Part shown: one piece after another, positions 6,544 to 6,574 of the stretch
Layout: each line of letters opens with the position of its first letter
Position numbering within the stretch: position 1 is the first letter of the stretch
DNA from: Candidatus Merdenecus merdavium
GTDB taxonomy: Bacteria; Bacillota; Clostridia; Lachnospirales; Lachnospiraceae
DNA: 6,574 nt
Reading direction: 5' to 3'
Assembly (NCBI GenBank): GCA_018715425.1
Contig: DVLR01000218.1
Location: forward strand, 1 to 6,574
Made by a program: the position numbers and the translations under genes
Notes under the pieces: generated by a model
Told to the model about the DNA's origin: nothing
The model's database searches: none
The model's input: the letters and a program-made list of their open reading frames with translations, nothing else

Positions 6544-6574
6544 ATTATCAGAAAGGTTTTATTATCTATGGACG
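6544..6574 (+). CDS. Start of an unidentified rightward gene, possible AUU or AUC start, cut by window edge
   Basis: Only about ten codons are visible. The frame set by the AGGAGG site reads ATT-ATC then R-K-V-L-L-S-M-D, a plausible hydrophobic first beta strand, with an extended -10 promoter upstream. An in-frame stop (TAA at 6508-6510) lies upstream and no ATG, GTG or TTG follows until 6568. Either translation begins at ATT (6544) or ATC (6547), or the ATG at 6568 is used without a nearby ribosome binding site, or a base is wrong in the sequence. Too little is present to name a family. Confidence 0.35.
   Translation, partial: MIRKVLLSMD

Overview
The window looks like ordinary chromosome from a low-GC, AT-rich Firmicute, most likely a member of the Clostridia. 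The reasons are the codon use, strong AGGAG-type ribosome binding sites, TATAAT-type promoters, a clostridial-looking variant of NAD-dependent DNA ligase, and a hexameric glutamate dehydrogenase whose key lysines sit one residue along from those of the Clostridium symbiosum enzyme. The genus cannot be fixed from the sequence. No phage, transposon, CRISPR array, tRNA or rRNA was seen.

Layout. From 1 to about 3880 four genes run leftward with short gaps (55, 30 and 61 bases) and probably form one transcription unit. In order of transcription they are a lipoprotein with a rhodanese-like domain lacking the catalytic cysteine (3876-3292), a phosphinothricin-type GNAT acetyltransferase (3236-2670), a 23S rRNA pseudouridine synthase of the RluF type (2639-1863), and NAD-dependent DNA ligase LigA (from 1801, cut by the left edge inside its BRCT domain). 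A divergent promoter region at about 3945-4040 drives this unit leftward and yaaA (4107-4850) rightward. A perfect 12-bp hairpin at 4875-4907 separates yaaA from the convergent gdhA (6294-4960). Upstream of gdhA is a well-formed promoter, and between promoter and start codon lies a long hairpin followed by seven Us, which looks like a transcription attenuator. At the right edge a rightward gene begins with an excellent AGGAGG site but no ATG, GTG or TTG at the proper distance.

How the genes fit together. Most of the window is housekeeping: DNA joining, rRNA modification, ammonia assimilation or glutamate catabolism, and protection from peroxide and iron stress. No obvious pathway links the leftward genes. 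The points most worth a second look are the gdhA leader hairpin, the cysteine-less rhodanese lipoprotein, the changed NAD-site residues of the ligase, and the possible AUU or AUC start at the right edge. No clearly new multi-gene system was found.
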